Notes under the pieces: model-generated
Databases searched by the model: none
Told to the model about the DNA's origin: nothing
What the model saw: only the letters and a program-made list of their open reading frames with translations
NCBI GenBank assembly: GCA_002794775.1
Contig: NBAY01000011.1
Location: forward strand, 620,001-684,000
Length of the DNA: 64,000 nt
Direction: 5' to 3'
DNA from: Porodaedalea pini
Taxonomy: Eukaryota > Basidiomycota > Agaricomycetes > Hymenochaetales > Hymenochaetaceae
Position numbers and translations under genes: made by a program
Part shown: positions 54,683 to 64,000 of the stretch, piece after piece
Position numbering within the stretch: the stretch's first letter is position 1
Layout of the letters: each line of letters opens with the position of its first letter

Positions 54683-55096
54683 TGTTAGGCGGGAGCCCGG
54701 GAGACGACTCGGACTGGGCAGGCCTCGGCTGACTGTCGTCTGGGACATGCTATACTCGAGCGTAGACTCGGGACACGCTGTACTCAGACTAGGTCGTCGC
54801 GGAGGTAAGAGGATTAATACAAGTCTAAACTAATACAAGGGGGACGAGTCTCACCTAGGTCGTCGCAGAGGTAAGAGGAAAAGCAGAACAAGGAGTTCAT
54901 GCGATTCCTGAGACCTTATATAGCGATGACCGTGAGACTATATTACCTAACATTACATAACGAGTGGGAATGGAACGAATGAAGGCAGTGTGGGAATGAT
55001 TGTGTAAGATGGGTAAATATAATGAAAAGGACGAATATAATAAAGGAAATGGTAAAAGGGAAGATAAAGGAAAAGGTGAAAGTTCAGGTTCTAACA
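54683..55096 (-). repeat. LTR, 5' copy in element orientation (promoter)
   Basis: 414 bases, same ends as the other LTR (98.8 percent identical by my count). It contains a TATA box and the predicted RNA start. Confidence 0.95.
54916..54922 (-). promoter_or_regulatory. TATA box of the chromovirus LTR
   Basis: TATATAA in element orientation, 27-33 bases upstream of position 54889. That spacing fits an RNA start at 54889, the first base of the 11-base sequence complementary to the primer site. U3 would then be 55096-54890. Confidence 0.65.
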
Positions 55097-55101
55097 TGGA
55101 T
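55097..55101 (+). repeat. LTR-element target-site duplication, right copy (TGGAT)
   Basis: Second copy of TGGAT, directly after the right LTR. Confidence 0.92.
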
Positions 55102-57182
55102 GCGCAACCACCCCATTTCCTTACATTTCAATCAATACTTTTCAGACACTTTTACTAAACCCAACAGGGGCATTCCACAAGGATCCCCCCTTTCCCCCCT
55201 CATTTCTATTTTTGCGGCTGCACCAGCCATTGAAGCTTATTACAAGCGCTTTCCCTCTAATCGTCCTCTTCTTGCTTATATGGATGACCACCTTCTAGCC
55301 GCTCGCTCGCTGAGCATGCGGACTAATCTTATTCGTCTTCGAAATCAATATCGTTTTCTTTCTCTTCAATTTGCGCAACTGGGGCTTTCCATTGACCCCG
55401 ATTCCGTCGAACTTATTCATTTCACCCCCACACCCAACGGAGCTCTTTCTTATCCAACACAACCAGAAAATCAACCTTCACTCATTTTATCACCTTCTCA
55501 TGTCATCCCCCCCCGACCACATATTACATGGCTCGGGGTCATATTCCACCACCATTTACATCCTTCCTTACACCTTCACTCCCATGCCAACAAGGCGCTA
55601 TCCACCCTTTCACAACGATCCTTTTTATTCCACTCCTCGGATGGGACTTATCTCGAATACGCCTGTCTCCTTTATTTTAACCTTATTTGCTCTGTCGCTG
55701 TTTATGGCGCTCAGCTCTTCCCTAATTCTCCTTTGGTCAATTCCATTTTATCTACAGTGCAACATCGCGCTCTCTCTCTTATTCTATCCCGCAGCATCAA
55801 CAAAGAGGCCGCCGGCTCTTTGCTTTCCATTCCTCCCATTGACCTTTTCGTCGAATATCAAGCCAAGCGCTTCATTACATCTTATGTATCTTCTTCTCGT
55901 TCTTCTCTCCCTCCTTCAGCGGATATTCGCAACATGCTTCCTTCCAATATCACTATTCCAAATGTTAACCTTTATCCTCTTATTCCTCCCATTCATTCTC
56001 ATCTTTCTCTTGTACCGATTGCTACCCGCAAAGACAGTTATTGCACTCGTCAAGCATTCTTACACCTTTTTAACCACCCTCCTCCTTTTCAATATTTCCT
56101 ATTTACTGACGGCTCCGTCATTGATCAGGACAACATCCCCACTGGCGGGCACGGATTCTCCATCATGCACAATCGGCGCAAACTCACATCCTTTGCGTCT
56201 AGCGCGCATACTCACAGCAACATCCTATACGAGGAACAACAGTCCCTCATTGCTGGCATCTCGCACTTCTCTGTCCTACTAGTGCAGTGCACCCATCCCA
56301 CACATTTACGCGTCGTCACAGACTCAGCAAACTGTGCGCGCCTTATCTTCTCAGAAGATCCCTCTCACACGGCCTTCATTACGGCCGTTCGCAGACTTTG
56401 CGGTATCTTTCTGTCCACCCATCACCCCGCATCCACCGTTTCCATACAGTGGGTGCCTTCCCATATGGGATTACCCGGTAACTCGCGCGCAGACCAGCTC
56501 GCGGCCCAAGCCTCTCGCTCGCAGCACAAAAGTCTAACACCCGACACATTACCGAATATACATGCGCGATTTTCCGCCGACCTTCTGGCCAAATGGTGGA
56601 ACCGTGTCCTTAACCTTTGACACCATCGCAGCATCATTACCGCACCGTTTATCCTGTTCCCAAGGTGCCAATTACGGCCCTTCCTGCGACTTCACCCTGA
56701 GAAATGCATCCCTCGACACCTTCAGTCGAGGGCAGTGGGGATTCTCCTCAACACGCATGAAATGCATGATCGGAACCTGCCTAGCCGTTGCCCGGACCCG
56801 TCCTGTACCAAACATGACGTCCGTCACATTCTAAACGTTTGCCCATTTTTTTCACAGGTTCGCCGTCAATATTTCCATAAAACACAACTTCCCTTTCAAT
56901 TTTCCAATTGGTTCGCTCCATCTAATTTCATGCTTCTTATCCAATTCGCATACTTTTCTTTTCGACGTCCACCCGACGCAATGCCTTTTTACTCAGACCT
57001 TCCACACGATCTTTTACAATTACATAACCATACTTTCTCAACTACTTAATACGACCATTATTCTTCACATTCACGATATCACACATTCAGCCACCACGTT
57101 ACGTTTTCCTTTTTTTTCCTTCCCTTTCTTTTCCTTTAGTTTAGCCCGCAGTGTATAGTGCAGAGTAGTGCAACCTTATAAA

Positions 57183-57193
57183 AGGAGTCTCAC
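57183..57193 (+). repeat. LINE target-site duplication, right copy
   Basis: AGGAGTCTCAC, identical to 44613-44623. It follows the short A-rich 3' end of the LINE. Confidence 0.85.
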
Positions 57194-57604
57194 GTGCTTG
57201 CGAAGGATCGTCTCCATGATCCGCGAACCCAAGAATTTGAAGAAAGCAGCTACAAAGCTGCATACTATAAGCAACAAACTGGATTCCGCAAAATCGCGTA
57301 GATAAATATAGATCCAGCATCAGGAGAATAATACATGCGAGTATGTGAAGTGCCAGAGCTTCGCACAGCATAAATTGAATCGAAACGGCGGAAAGTCACA
57401 ATAGAAAAAGCAAGGGAATAGGAAGTTTACAAGTGTTCGGACTGAAGAGGGAAGAATGAAGGAAGTGAGTGGTACCTCCTCGTAGCGGAAAGAGAATTCA
57501 ATGAAAAAAAGGCACAGACAGGCAGAGGCCTTTCCTTTAGAAAAAAATGTCAGCGAAAATCATGCTGTAGCAAAGTGAACGACATGCCTCGAGTGGTTTA
57601 TAAC
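57194..57604. other. intergenic region right of the LINE
   Basis: About 410 bases of host sequence with the 3' side of the FAM72-family gene. No gene or RNA is seen. Confidence 0.5.
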
Positions 57605-58416
57605 CTAGCGGCATGCCATGATCCTGCTGGGACGACTTGTGGTCACAGGATCAAAGCGATAGCCATGAGAAGCCCTTGCTCGGACATCATCCTGCACTCC
57701 GCCCGCCATATCACCAGAACGAGCAAGGTGGTGCCAGTAAAGAATTTCTCCAGACCTCAGCCTTGGAATCTTAGGCATATATGCATGAGGCATAGACTGC
57801 ATTTGATGAGCCACGGATGCAAAAACCTCTTGTGAACGGGCATCGGCACTGACGTCCGGTTCACCGGCTACATATAGACGCTCCTCATAAGAGACCTCTG
57901 ATGAGTGGAAGACGAATCGATGTCCGTTCGTATTTCGTGGCGGCATTGGCTGATGATATGTTGGATGCATATGGCCGTGTGAGTGTGAGGCGGTAGGGGT
58001 TAATCCCATGCCTGGAGCGCAGCGTGCACAGGGAGCGACGATCATGTAACCGATAGCTGTTCCACACCCATGACAACAGAGTGTCTGAGAGAGGCATTCG
58101 CATGTGCGCGTTCTCGGTGAATGCGGCGTAGTCTGATAAACAGAGCAATTCACTGGCATGGCATCGCTGGAAAAGAGATTCACGTCCGGACGCAGTAACA
58201 ACACGCACTAAGAACAAAATGGTGTTAAGGAGGGTGACGGCAGAGATACAGGGAGATCACCTTCATGCCACGGTTTGTGATGAATTTCCCGCAATGCTTG
58301 CAGTTCAACATCCAGACCTTATGTGCGACATCATTATTGGCAGGAGGCGAAACAAATGGAGGATTAGTGGGAAGTTGGGGGTAATGCAAGGGCTGCTGCA
58401 CATGCAGATCTGTCAT
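57605..58416 (-). CDS. FAM72-family protein
   Basis: Two exons (58261-58416, 57605-58207) give about 252 residues. The family signature is split by the intron: LNCKHCGKFITNRGMK then VLLLRPDVNLFSSDAMP, as in animal FAM72 (CxxC, then RGMK-AVLL...LFSTD). Next come CECLSQTLCCHGCGTAIGY, MIVAPCARC and NGHRFVFHSSEV, which match the second CxxC pair and the NGHxWxFHS block. Such spaced CxxC pairs suggest a zinc-binding Yippee-like fold. The protein is longer than the human one (about 149 residues) with an extended C terminus after the VAGEPD block. Human FAM72A promotes loss of uracil glycosylase UNG2; a similar role in fungi is unproven. I chose the ATG complementary to 58414-58416. Confidence 0.85.
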
Positions 58417-58793
58417 GGCATATTGCTGCGCGCCAATCCTTGAGGACGCCTCGGTGAGGACGGTCGGTACGGGCGGGGGAGCTCGCGCCCGGGAAACATG
58501 GTAGTACGGCGGTGAACAGGTTCATAGTTGGAGATGGAGTGCCCAATAGCCATTATGCGAGTAGGTTATTGGGATGTAAGGCCTTTGGCGACTGAGGGGG
58601 AAGCGCCAGAAAGCATTGATTAAATATGCCATGGTGGCTAGGCATAGAGAGTGAACTTTGGAAAGAGTCGAGCGACGCGCCGCATATTCAAATTCTTTAC
58701 CACGTGACACTAAAGCGTGAAATCTCCGACACAGGGACTCCTCGGATATCGGCTTGGACTTCTTGTTACCCCTTTCTTCATCGTCTGGTAGCA
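58417..58793. other. divergent promoter between FAM72-family gene and NOL12
   Basis: About 380 bases shared by two divergent genes. Frames run through it on both strands without family features. Confidence 0.5.
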
Positions 58794-59693
58794 ATGGCCA
58801 GTAACGTCGACATTCTGACCAGGTCACATACCGCGCTCAAGGCCAAAGCGCGTGCAAAGAAGAATCAGATTGATTCCATAGTCTTCGACGACGATGCACG
58901 GCTGTTCGTTTCTCTCCACTCTGCGGCCATGGCGTGCGCGCTCATTCTTATTTTCCCTGCAGAGAATTCTTGACAGGGTTTCGGAAGAGGAATCTGCTGA
59001 AGAAAGAGACAGCGAAGAACAAAGCGAAGGAACGCGAACGACAGGAACGCCTTCAGGCCAGGAAGGAGCAACGTCAGGCCATGAAGGAAAGGGCTCGAGA
59101 AAATGCACGACAGATTGAAAGTGCATTCAAAGAAGGTGCGACTTTCTGTGACGCCTTCGCTTTCTAAATACTGATTTATTTGCCGCATTTCGTACATTAA
59201 AGGCGATGTTGATAACGAATCTGACGACGAGGAGACCATTAGATTCTCATCGTCCGACAAGGGAAAGGGAAAGGGAAAGGCGACCCAGGAATTCGAGGAC
59301 GAAGAACAGCTCGCGACTGTCACTATCGTGGAAGAATTTGACCCGGACACTTTACGACAGATGCCTTCGACGTCTCGAAGTATGCCAGGCTCACTGCCTT
59401 CAGAGTCCGAAGCGCTCGCAGATGTCCGAATATTATCGCGATCTAGGGCGCAAAAGTTGTGCGAAGAAGAATCTGTTCGTCATTCGGGGTTGAGCACAAA
59501 CCAAATGATCAAACCACCTGCTAAAAAGGTGGGAAACCAGCCAAAGAAATTCGCTTACGAAACCAAATCAGCTCGCAAAGCTGCATGTGTCAAACAGCGC
59601 GCCCGGAGAGCGGAAAAGGCAGACCTTGCTGGTGGGAAAGCACGGCGGGGGGAAGGTGGGAAAGGTGGAAAGAGGAGCAGGAAAGCTAAATGA
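58794..59693 (+). CDS. RRP17: Nucleolar protein NOL12/RRP17
   Basis: An RNA-binding nucleolar protein; yeast Rrp17 is a 5'-3' exonuclease in 60S ribosome maturation. Three exons (58794-58903, 58963-59135, 59203-59693) give about 257 residues. The family block is spread over the first intron: QIDSIVFDDDARL then EFLTGFRKRNLLKKETAKN, followed by the basic coiled coil RERQERLQARKEQRQAMKER. An acidic, Ser-rich middle contains a GKGKGK run (bases near 59260-59280). The C terminus is very basic (KRSRKAK), as for nucleolar proteins. Start 58794 was chosen because it opens the conserved block directly. Confidence 0.9.
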
Positions 59694-60157
59694 TAACCGA
59701 TTGTTTTCATGTCTGACTCGGGTTGCACAGTTGCAAACATCACTGTAGAGAATTACTTGCTGGACTTTATGCGTGACTCTCACAAACTGAGTTAGGAGAT
59801 CAATAGCAAATCCCGTGACTTGCTGAACGCTCCTTTGAAGTTTGATGTCGCGTCCACACCGCGATTTCGCTTCGTCCACGATCTCCTCTACATATTTGAA
59901 CGTCAAGCTGCCGTAGGCCAGCAACTTGCTTTACTCATTGAAGTATCTTGTTTCTTAAGCCTTGCGAAATCCAAGGTCAAGCACTATCAGCGTCTAGAAC
60001 TGCCGTGATCAAGTGCGGCTGAGTGACAGTGAAATCTCGTACGGTGCGGCGCATAGAGAAGTCAGGCCTGGAATTTGCATAGCGTCTCCGCCGCCGAAGA
60101 ATCGCGGGACAGTGTCAGGGGAACTACTAGAATAGAATCCTGGCTGGGCCGCGCGCA
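59694..60157. other. intergenic region with a possible small minus-strand exon
   Basis: About 460 bases between two plus-strand genes. On the minus strand 59924-59776 reads KLLAYGSLTFKYVEEIVDEA and then KLQRSVQQVTGFAIDLLTQF. This looks like helices of a small protein, with a splice-donor-like gtgaga at its end and an acceptor-like taaag before it. I could not build a complete gene with a start, so it stays a candidate exon. Confidence 0.35.
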
Positions 60158-63100
60158 ATGGCCTCGGAAGTGGCGAGCACTACGCAAGCGGCGGGCGTGA
60201 AGGATAAGGAAGATGAGGAACATGTTCGACGGAATCGGCGGAAAGTGTTGAAGGTACTTAATCTAGAACATGCTGGAGAAGGTATGGGCCTTTTACATGA
60301 TGTGCGCGGCTTCAAGGGCACTTACTCCTTTCCGAATTTCTAACGCGACGCACGCAAATTTACTCCTGGGCCTAATACAGAATCATCCAAAGCTTTGGAT
60401 TCTTCGCTCAAGCGGCACACAGCACTCATTAAACGCATGCGCCAATCATTAGGCACGGATAACAACGAGCAGATTATGAAAGACATCTCGTCGCTGTCGC
60501 TCGAGAAGTACGTTGACGAGTTAGCGAGCGCCGCGCTCGAGGGCATTTCGCGCTGCAAGACTGAAAGGGACGTATGGAGTGCTGTCGAGGTATGCAAAGC
60601 CTGCGCTTCATCCTCGTTGGCTTCAGTCTAATGCTGCAGGATTGAAGATTATCTCCGCCCTCCACCGTCGCTTCCCAAAGAATTTTACCCCTTCCATCAA
60701 TTCACTCCTCAGCACTGCCCTCCTTCCCCCACAGCGTACGACTGGGTCCTCCGTCGTTACGCAAGTTGCCGCTGCTTCATCTGCGGCAAGCGCGGCCCCT
60801 GCCAGTGCAGTCACTGTCGCAGGAACTATAGCATCGACCCCGGAGCAGAAAGAGAAAGAGGAAGCTGCTCGAGTGACACGCCAAAGACCTGTGTTACGTG
60901 TATGCGCCGAGCTAGCCCTAGTTGGTATAGTTAAAGATGCCCCAGGCAAGAGTGGAGGCGAATGGATGATGAAGACGATGAAAGATCTGGTGAGTGCGTC
61001 TGCCTGTTTTAATTCCGACGAACAGCTGATGCGTTTCTTTAGCTTTCCAATGATCCGACATTATCGTCTTTGCCTCTCTTGTCCACGTTCTTGAAGTCAT
61101 ATGCGCGACCTTTCCTTGGGGTCACGCCTTCAGTTGGTTCAAAAGCCCAAATACCTGAAGGTATCACTGCGGGTTCTGTTGCCGCTGATGCAAGACAAAA
61201 TGCAGAATCGTTTCCGCAGCTGGGAACGGGCATTGAAGGAGATGAACTAGTCGAGAAAGATACTCGAGCGCGCTTTAAAAGGATGTGCGAGGGTTATTTT
61301 GAAAGTGTTTCAAAGAAGCTTGTTATCGAACACAAAGTATGTTTGAGCCTATCTCGTTCATATGAAAAGATTCGAAATCAGTTTTCTTCGTCTGTAGCGT
61401 TTGCAAGACCAAGACCGTAGGAATCATGAGGCGTATATCAGGTCGGGAGAGATTTTTGAGGATCGCCAGCAATCGTACGAGAAGATGACGAAAGCATACG
61501 AGAAATTGCTTTCAAGCTGCCAAACGTATATAGAGTTTTCACTTTCGACATTTACATGCTCATAAGTGTTGCAGGCTTTCTGAACTTCTCAATCTTCCTA
61601 TGCCGACCTTACCATCTGCAACGCAGAAGAGTGATGCTATCATTGTTGCTTCGGGTGGTCAACAGACATCGCAAGAAGACATCTATGTGACCGGTGGAAA
61701 GTGGGAAGATGAAGAAGAACGTCGATTTTATGAGGATATCCAAGATTTACGCGACTTTGTGCCGAAGAGCGTGCTCGGGCTCGATGAGACAGACGCACTA
61801 AAGGCAAGCGATGTATCAGGCTTGGACAAGGCCAAGGATGAGGAGTTGGAAAGGGAAAGAAAGGAACAGGAAGAAAGCGAAGCCAGAGAATTAGAAAAGG
61901 AGCTGAAGAGACTGGAGCTTGAAGACGGGACTAAAGATAAAGCCCAAAGTAATGACAGAATTGTTGAGGAAGACGTGGAGGAAGAAAGGTATGTGTTCAA
62001 GTGTATTTCATTTTCCAATCCTTGTTATTAATCCATGATGGTTAGTGTTGCGACACCAGTCCCCTCATCACCAAAATCACCATCACCTCCACATTCTCCA
62101 TCGCTTGCACCTCAGGGCCCTTCGCAGCTTCTGACAGCTCTACTAGCCCGCCTTCCTGATTGCACGAATCGTTCGTTGATCGACTCAGCTGCGGTTGAGT
62201 TCGCGTTTCTGAACTCGAAGGCTGCACGAAAACGTCTCGTCAAGGTTTGTCATACTGCCATATATGCTCTTTCAAGTGGCGCGCTGCTGGGTTTCTAATC
62301 GCATTTGCTTATAAACATCAGTTCTTGACACAAGTCCCCAAGAATAGAATTGATTTGTTACCCCATTACTCTAGGCTCGTCGCGACTCTGAACAAATACA
62401 TGTCTGATATCAGCGCGGATCTTGTTGCATCTGTGAGTTCAATAGATGGTCTCATTGTGGATCATCTAAAGATAATGATTTTTTAGTTGGAAGAGGAGTT
62501 TCGCTATTTACAGAGGAAGAAGAACGTCGTAAAGGAACTAGCCGAAGTTCGTCAAAAGGTGTGGCCTGTTGTTTTCCTCTGACATCTTTTATCGTATTCT
62601 GAGAGGGTATAAGAACGTGGCTTTCTTGTCAAATCTGACAAAATTCGGAGTTGTTCCAACACACGTCATCTTGCACATTTTCAAAGTCTGCTTGGATGAT
62701 TTCTCCGGCGTAAACATCGACAATCTAGCGTTGTTACTTGAAGGTTGTGGTCGATTCCTTTTGCGTAGCGATGAGACGAAAGACCGATTCATGACAATGG
62801 TTCGGAATCAATACCTCTGGTCGGACATGAGCAGCTTATGATTTTTTTAGATTGAGCTTATGCGGCGCAAACAGAATCTCCAGCACTTGGATCAAAGGCA
62901 AATAATGATGCTGGAAAATGCATACTATCAGGTATAACCAATGCCATCTGCTTGAACATTACTAATTTTTCGCACAGTGCAATCCCCCTGAGCGAGCGCC
63001 GATCAAGGAAAAAGAGCGCTCACCCATGGAGATATTCATTAGACATCTGATCTACGACGTCCTGACTAAGAAGACCATTGATAAAGTCCTCAGGCTCGTG

Positions 63101-64000
63101 CGCAAGCTCCACTGGGAAGACCCTCAGGTGGTTCGCATACTACATAATGGATTCACTAAAGCATGGAAGATCAAGTACAGTAACATCAGCTTACTTGCTA
63201 TGCTGGCGTACGACCTGCAACGATACCATCCCGACTTTTCGGTTGCCATCGTTGATCAGGTTCTCGAGGACGTGAGACGCGGGCTTGAAACAAACGCTTA
63301 CAAGGCAAACCAGCAACGAGTGGCGACAATGAAAGTACTTAGGAGAACTGTACATCTACCGCCTTATTTCATCGAGTATCATCTTCGACACGCTTTGGAG
63401 TCTGGTGACCTTTGGGCATCGTGGGTTTCGGTTGTTCCTTTTTTTCTGAAAGTAATTAATTATCCCTCCGTAGCTGAAGGTCGGCCTTTGCCTGGTCAAG
63501 CATGCCCCATTGATATGCCGGACGACTTCTTTAGGATCCGACTCGTCTGTGTATTACTTGACACTTGCGGCATGTGCTTCGACAAAGGATCTCAAAAGAA
63601 GAAACTAGATAACTTCTTGATATTCTTCCAGGTGGGCGTGGTTCAGTTTCTCAGGCGCACTTTTAATAAACCAGTACATACAGCTGTATATATTCACAAA
63701 GGAAGCTCTTCCCATGGATGTTGAATTCATGCTGGAAGATTCATTTGAGGTGTGGTTTTTTTATTGTCGCTTTTTCTTACGTTTATATGGTTTCAGGCAT
63801 TGAGACCGAAGATGAATAAATTGAAAGACTTCGAGGAAGCGGCCCGTGCTGTAGATGAACTATTCACGCACGTTCTCCACACAAACAGTACGCAAATTTA
63901 ATCTGGTGACGATATGCCACTTGGACTAAGAATTCTGACACGCTCGCCAGTCACTGATGCCGAGGGAGACGATAGTGGGGAAGAAAGCGATGAGGATCGC
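60158..64000 (+). CDS. UPF2: Nonsense-mediated decay factor UPF2 (partial, runs off the window)
   Basis: UPF2 bridges UPF1 and UPF3 in nonsense-mediated mRNA decay. The start is ATG 60158 (MASEVASTTQAAGVKDKEDE). Many short introns split the MIF4G domains. The first includes LDSSLKRHTALIKRMRQSLG, then SSLSLEKYVDELASAALEGI and RPVLRVCAELALVGIVKD. The linker has the typical GGKWEDEEERRFYEDIQDLR and DFVPKSVLG. The second domain includes TALLARLPDCTNRSLIDSAA and NKIDL-like text (here NRIDLLPHYSRLVATLNKYM). The third includes MEIFIRHLIYDVLTKKTIDK and VLRLVRKLHWEDPQVVRIL. The gene leaves the window in an acidic stretch (DAEGDDSGEESDEDR), so the UPF1-binding end is missing. Intron ends are regular throughout. 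Confidence 0.93.

Larger units (their letters stand above)
48852..55096 (-). mobile_element. Ty3/gypsy chromovirus, nested in the LINE
   Basis: The element is 6245 bases long, with both LTRs (414 bases each), gag, pol and a C-terminal chromodomain, in the minus orientation. It inserted into the LINE RT with duplication of TGGAT. The pol order is protease, RT, RNase H, integrase, then chromodomain, as in chromoviruses. It appears young (5 differences between the LTRs) but carries a stop codon in pol and an altered RT catalytic motif. gag and pol overlap in different frames with a predicted -1 shift. The primer site suggests self-priming. Confidence 0.94.
46948..57049 (+). pseudogene. LINE ORF2 (endonuclease-RT-RNase H), interrupted and with a nonsense stop
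   Basis: Part one (46948-48851) has the APE-type endonuclease (SLNVR, ICLQE, GDFNRHSAIW, SDHLPL) and the first half of the RT (FIPKPKRSDFSLPRSFRPIA, VVTIDIQGFFDNISH). The chromovirus then interrupts inside codon Met after CVSHW. Part two (55102 on) resumes in frame with GIPQGSPLSPL, the catalytic AYMDDHLL, and RNase H motifs FTDGS, TDSANCARL and WVPSHMGLPGNSRAD. A TGA at 56618-56620 stops the frame before a Cys/His end (CPDPSCTKHDVRHILNVCPF), which stays open in the same frame to 57049. So there are two separate lesions: the insertion and one stop. Otherwise the frame is open throughout. Confidence 0.88.
44624..57182 (+). mobile_element. Tad-like LINE (non-LTR retrotransposon), split by a nested LTR element
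   Basis: About 6.3 kb without the nested insert. The 5' leader is only 68 bases. ORF1 (44692-46947) is gag-like with zinc knuckles. ORF2 starts at 46948 with an apurinic-type endonuclease, reverse transcriptase (split at 48851/55102), RNase H and a C-terminal Cys/His region. The 3' end is a short pyrimidine-rich untranslated region finishing ...CTTATAAA, followed by the 11-base target duplication. The presence of APE endonuclease, RT and RNase H in one frame fits the fungal Tad1 or related I-like groups. The element looks full length. Confidence 0.9.

Noticed and set aside
55371..56282. 303-residue plus-strand open frame in the LINE right half
   Set aside because: It overlaps ORF2 in another frame, while ORF2 has RT and RNase H motifs. 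Its Leu/Ser/Pro-rich text is a shadow.
1..64000. CRISPR arrays, bacterial operons or prophage
   Set aside because: No regularly spaced short repeats were seen; intron-rich eukaryotic genes fill the window.
1..64000. tRNA or rRNA genes
   Set aside because: I did not find a cloverleaf with A and B boxes or rRNA-like sequence by eye; tRNAscan-SE would settle this.

Overview
The window comes from a nuclear chromosome of a filamentous basidiomycete, most probably an Agaricomycete. The evidence is dense genes on both strands, split by many introns of about 45-70 bases with GT...AG ends; fungal or eukaryotic core genes (RPS2, MED25, BOS1, UPF2, NOL12/RRP17); and fungal-type transposons. No species can be named from the sequence alone. 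Exon joins were read by eye from splice sites and family similarity, so ends are firm where start and stop are quoted and internal joins are good hypotheses.

Layout. (1) 1-6770: three tandem minus-strand copies of a plasma-membrane Na+/H+ antiporter. The leftmost is a pseudogene cut by the window edge, the middle looks intact, and the right one has a shortened tail and an altered splice donor. (2) 7089-17703: RPS2; ornithine decarboxylase antizyme read through a +1 frameshift; a DUF1771-Smr protein; a J-domain protein; an NFKBIL1-like protein; an unusual ubiquitin-like protein; and a coiled-coil protein with twelve glycines spaced every four residues. (3) 18063-25992: an amidohydrolase-like protein, Mediator subunit 25, an intradiol ring-cleavage dioxygenase and a metallo-beta-lactamase-fold protein. 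(4) 26217-37215: mostly unnamed proteins, plus an RPEL-repeat protein, a DUF1279 (FAM210-type) mitochondrial protein and two single-pass membrane proteins. (5) 37933-44398: a P5B-type ATPase (YPK9/ATP13A2 family) and the Golgi SNARE BOS1.

(6) 44613-57193 is a nested transposon. A LINE of about 6.3 kb (plus strand, 11-base target duplication) was later split inside its reverse transcriptase by a 6.2-kb Ty3/gypsy chromovirus (minus strand, two 414-base LTRs, 5-base target duplication TGGAT). The chromovirus shows gag-pol joined by a predicted -1 frameshift, a chromodomain, and an 11-base primer site that matches its own RNA start, which suggests Tf1-like self-priming. (7) 57605-64000: a FAM72-family protein, NOL12/RRP17, and UPF2 running off the right edge.

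The host genes do not form one pathway. Two touch polyamine biology: antizyme controls polyamine synthesis, and P5B ATPases of the ATP13A2 type export polyamines from the vacuole or lysosome. The most striking content is recoding: a +1 site followed by a strong hairpin in antizyme, and a -1 site followed by a hairpin in the retroelement. Decay in the retroelement (LTR differences, a pol stop, an altered RT motif) and the LINE's stop codon all fit C-to-T change at CpG.
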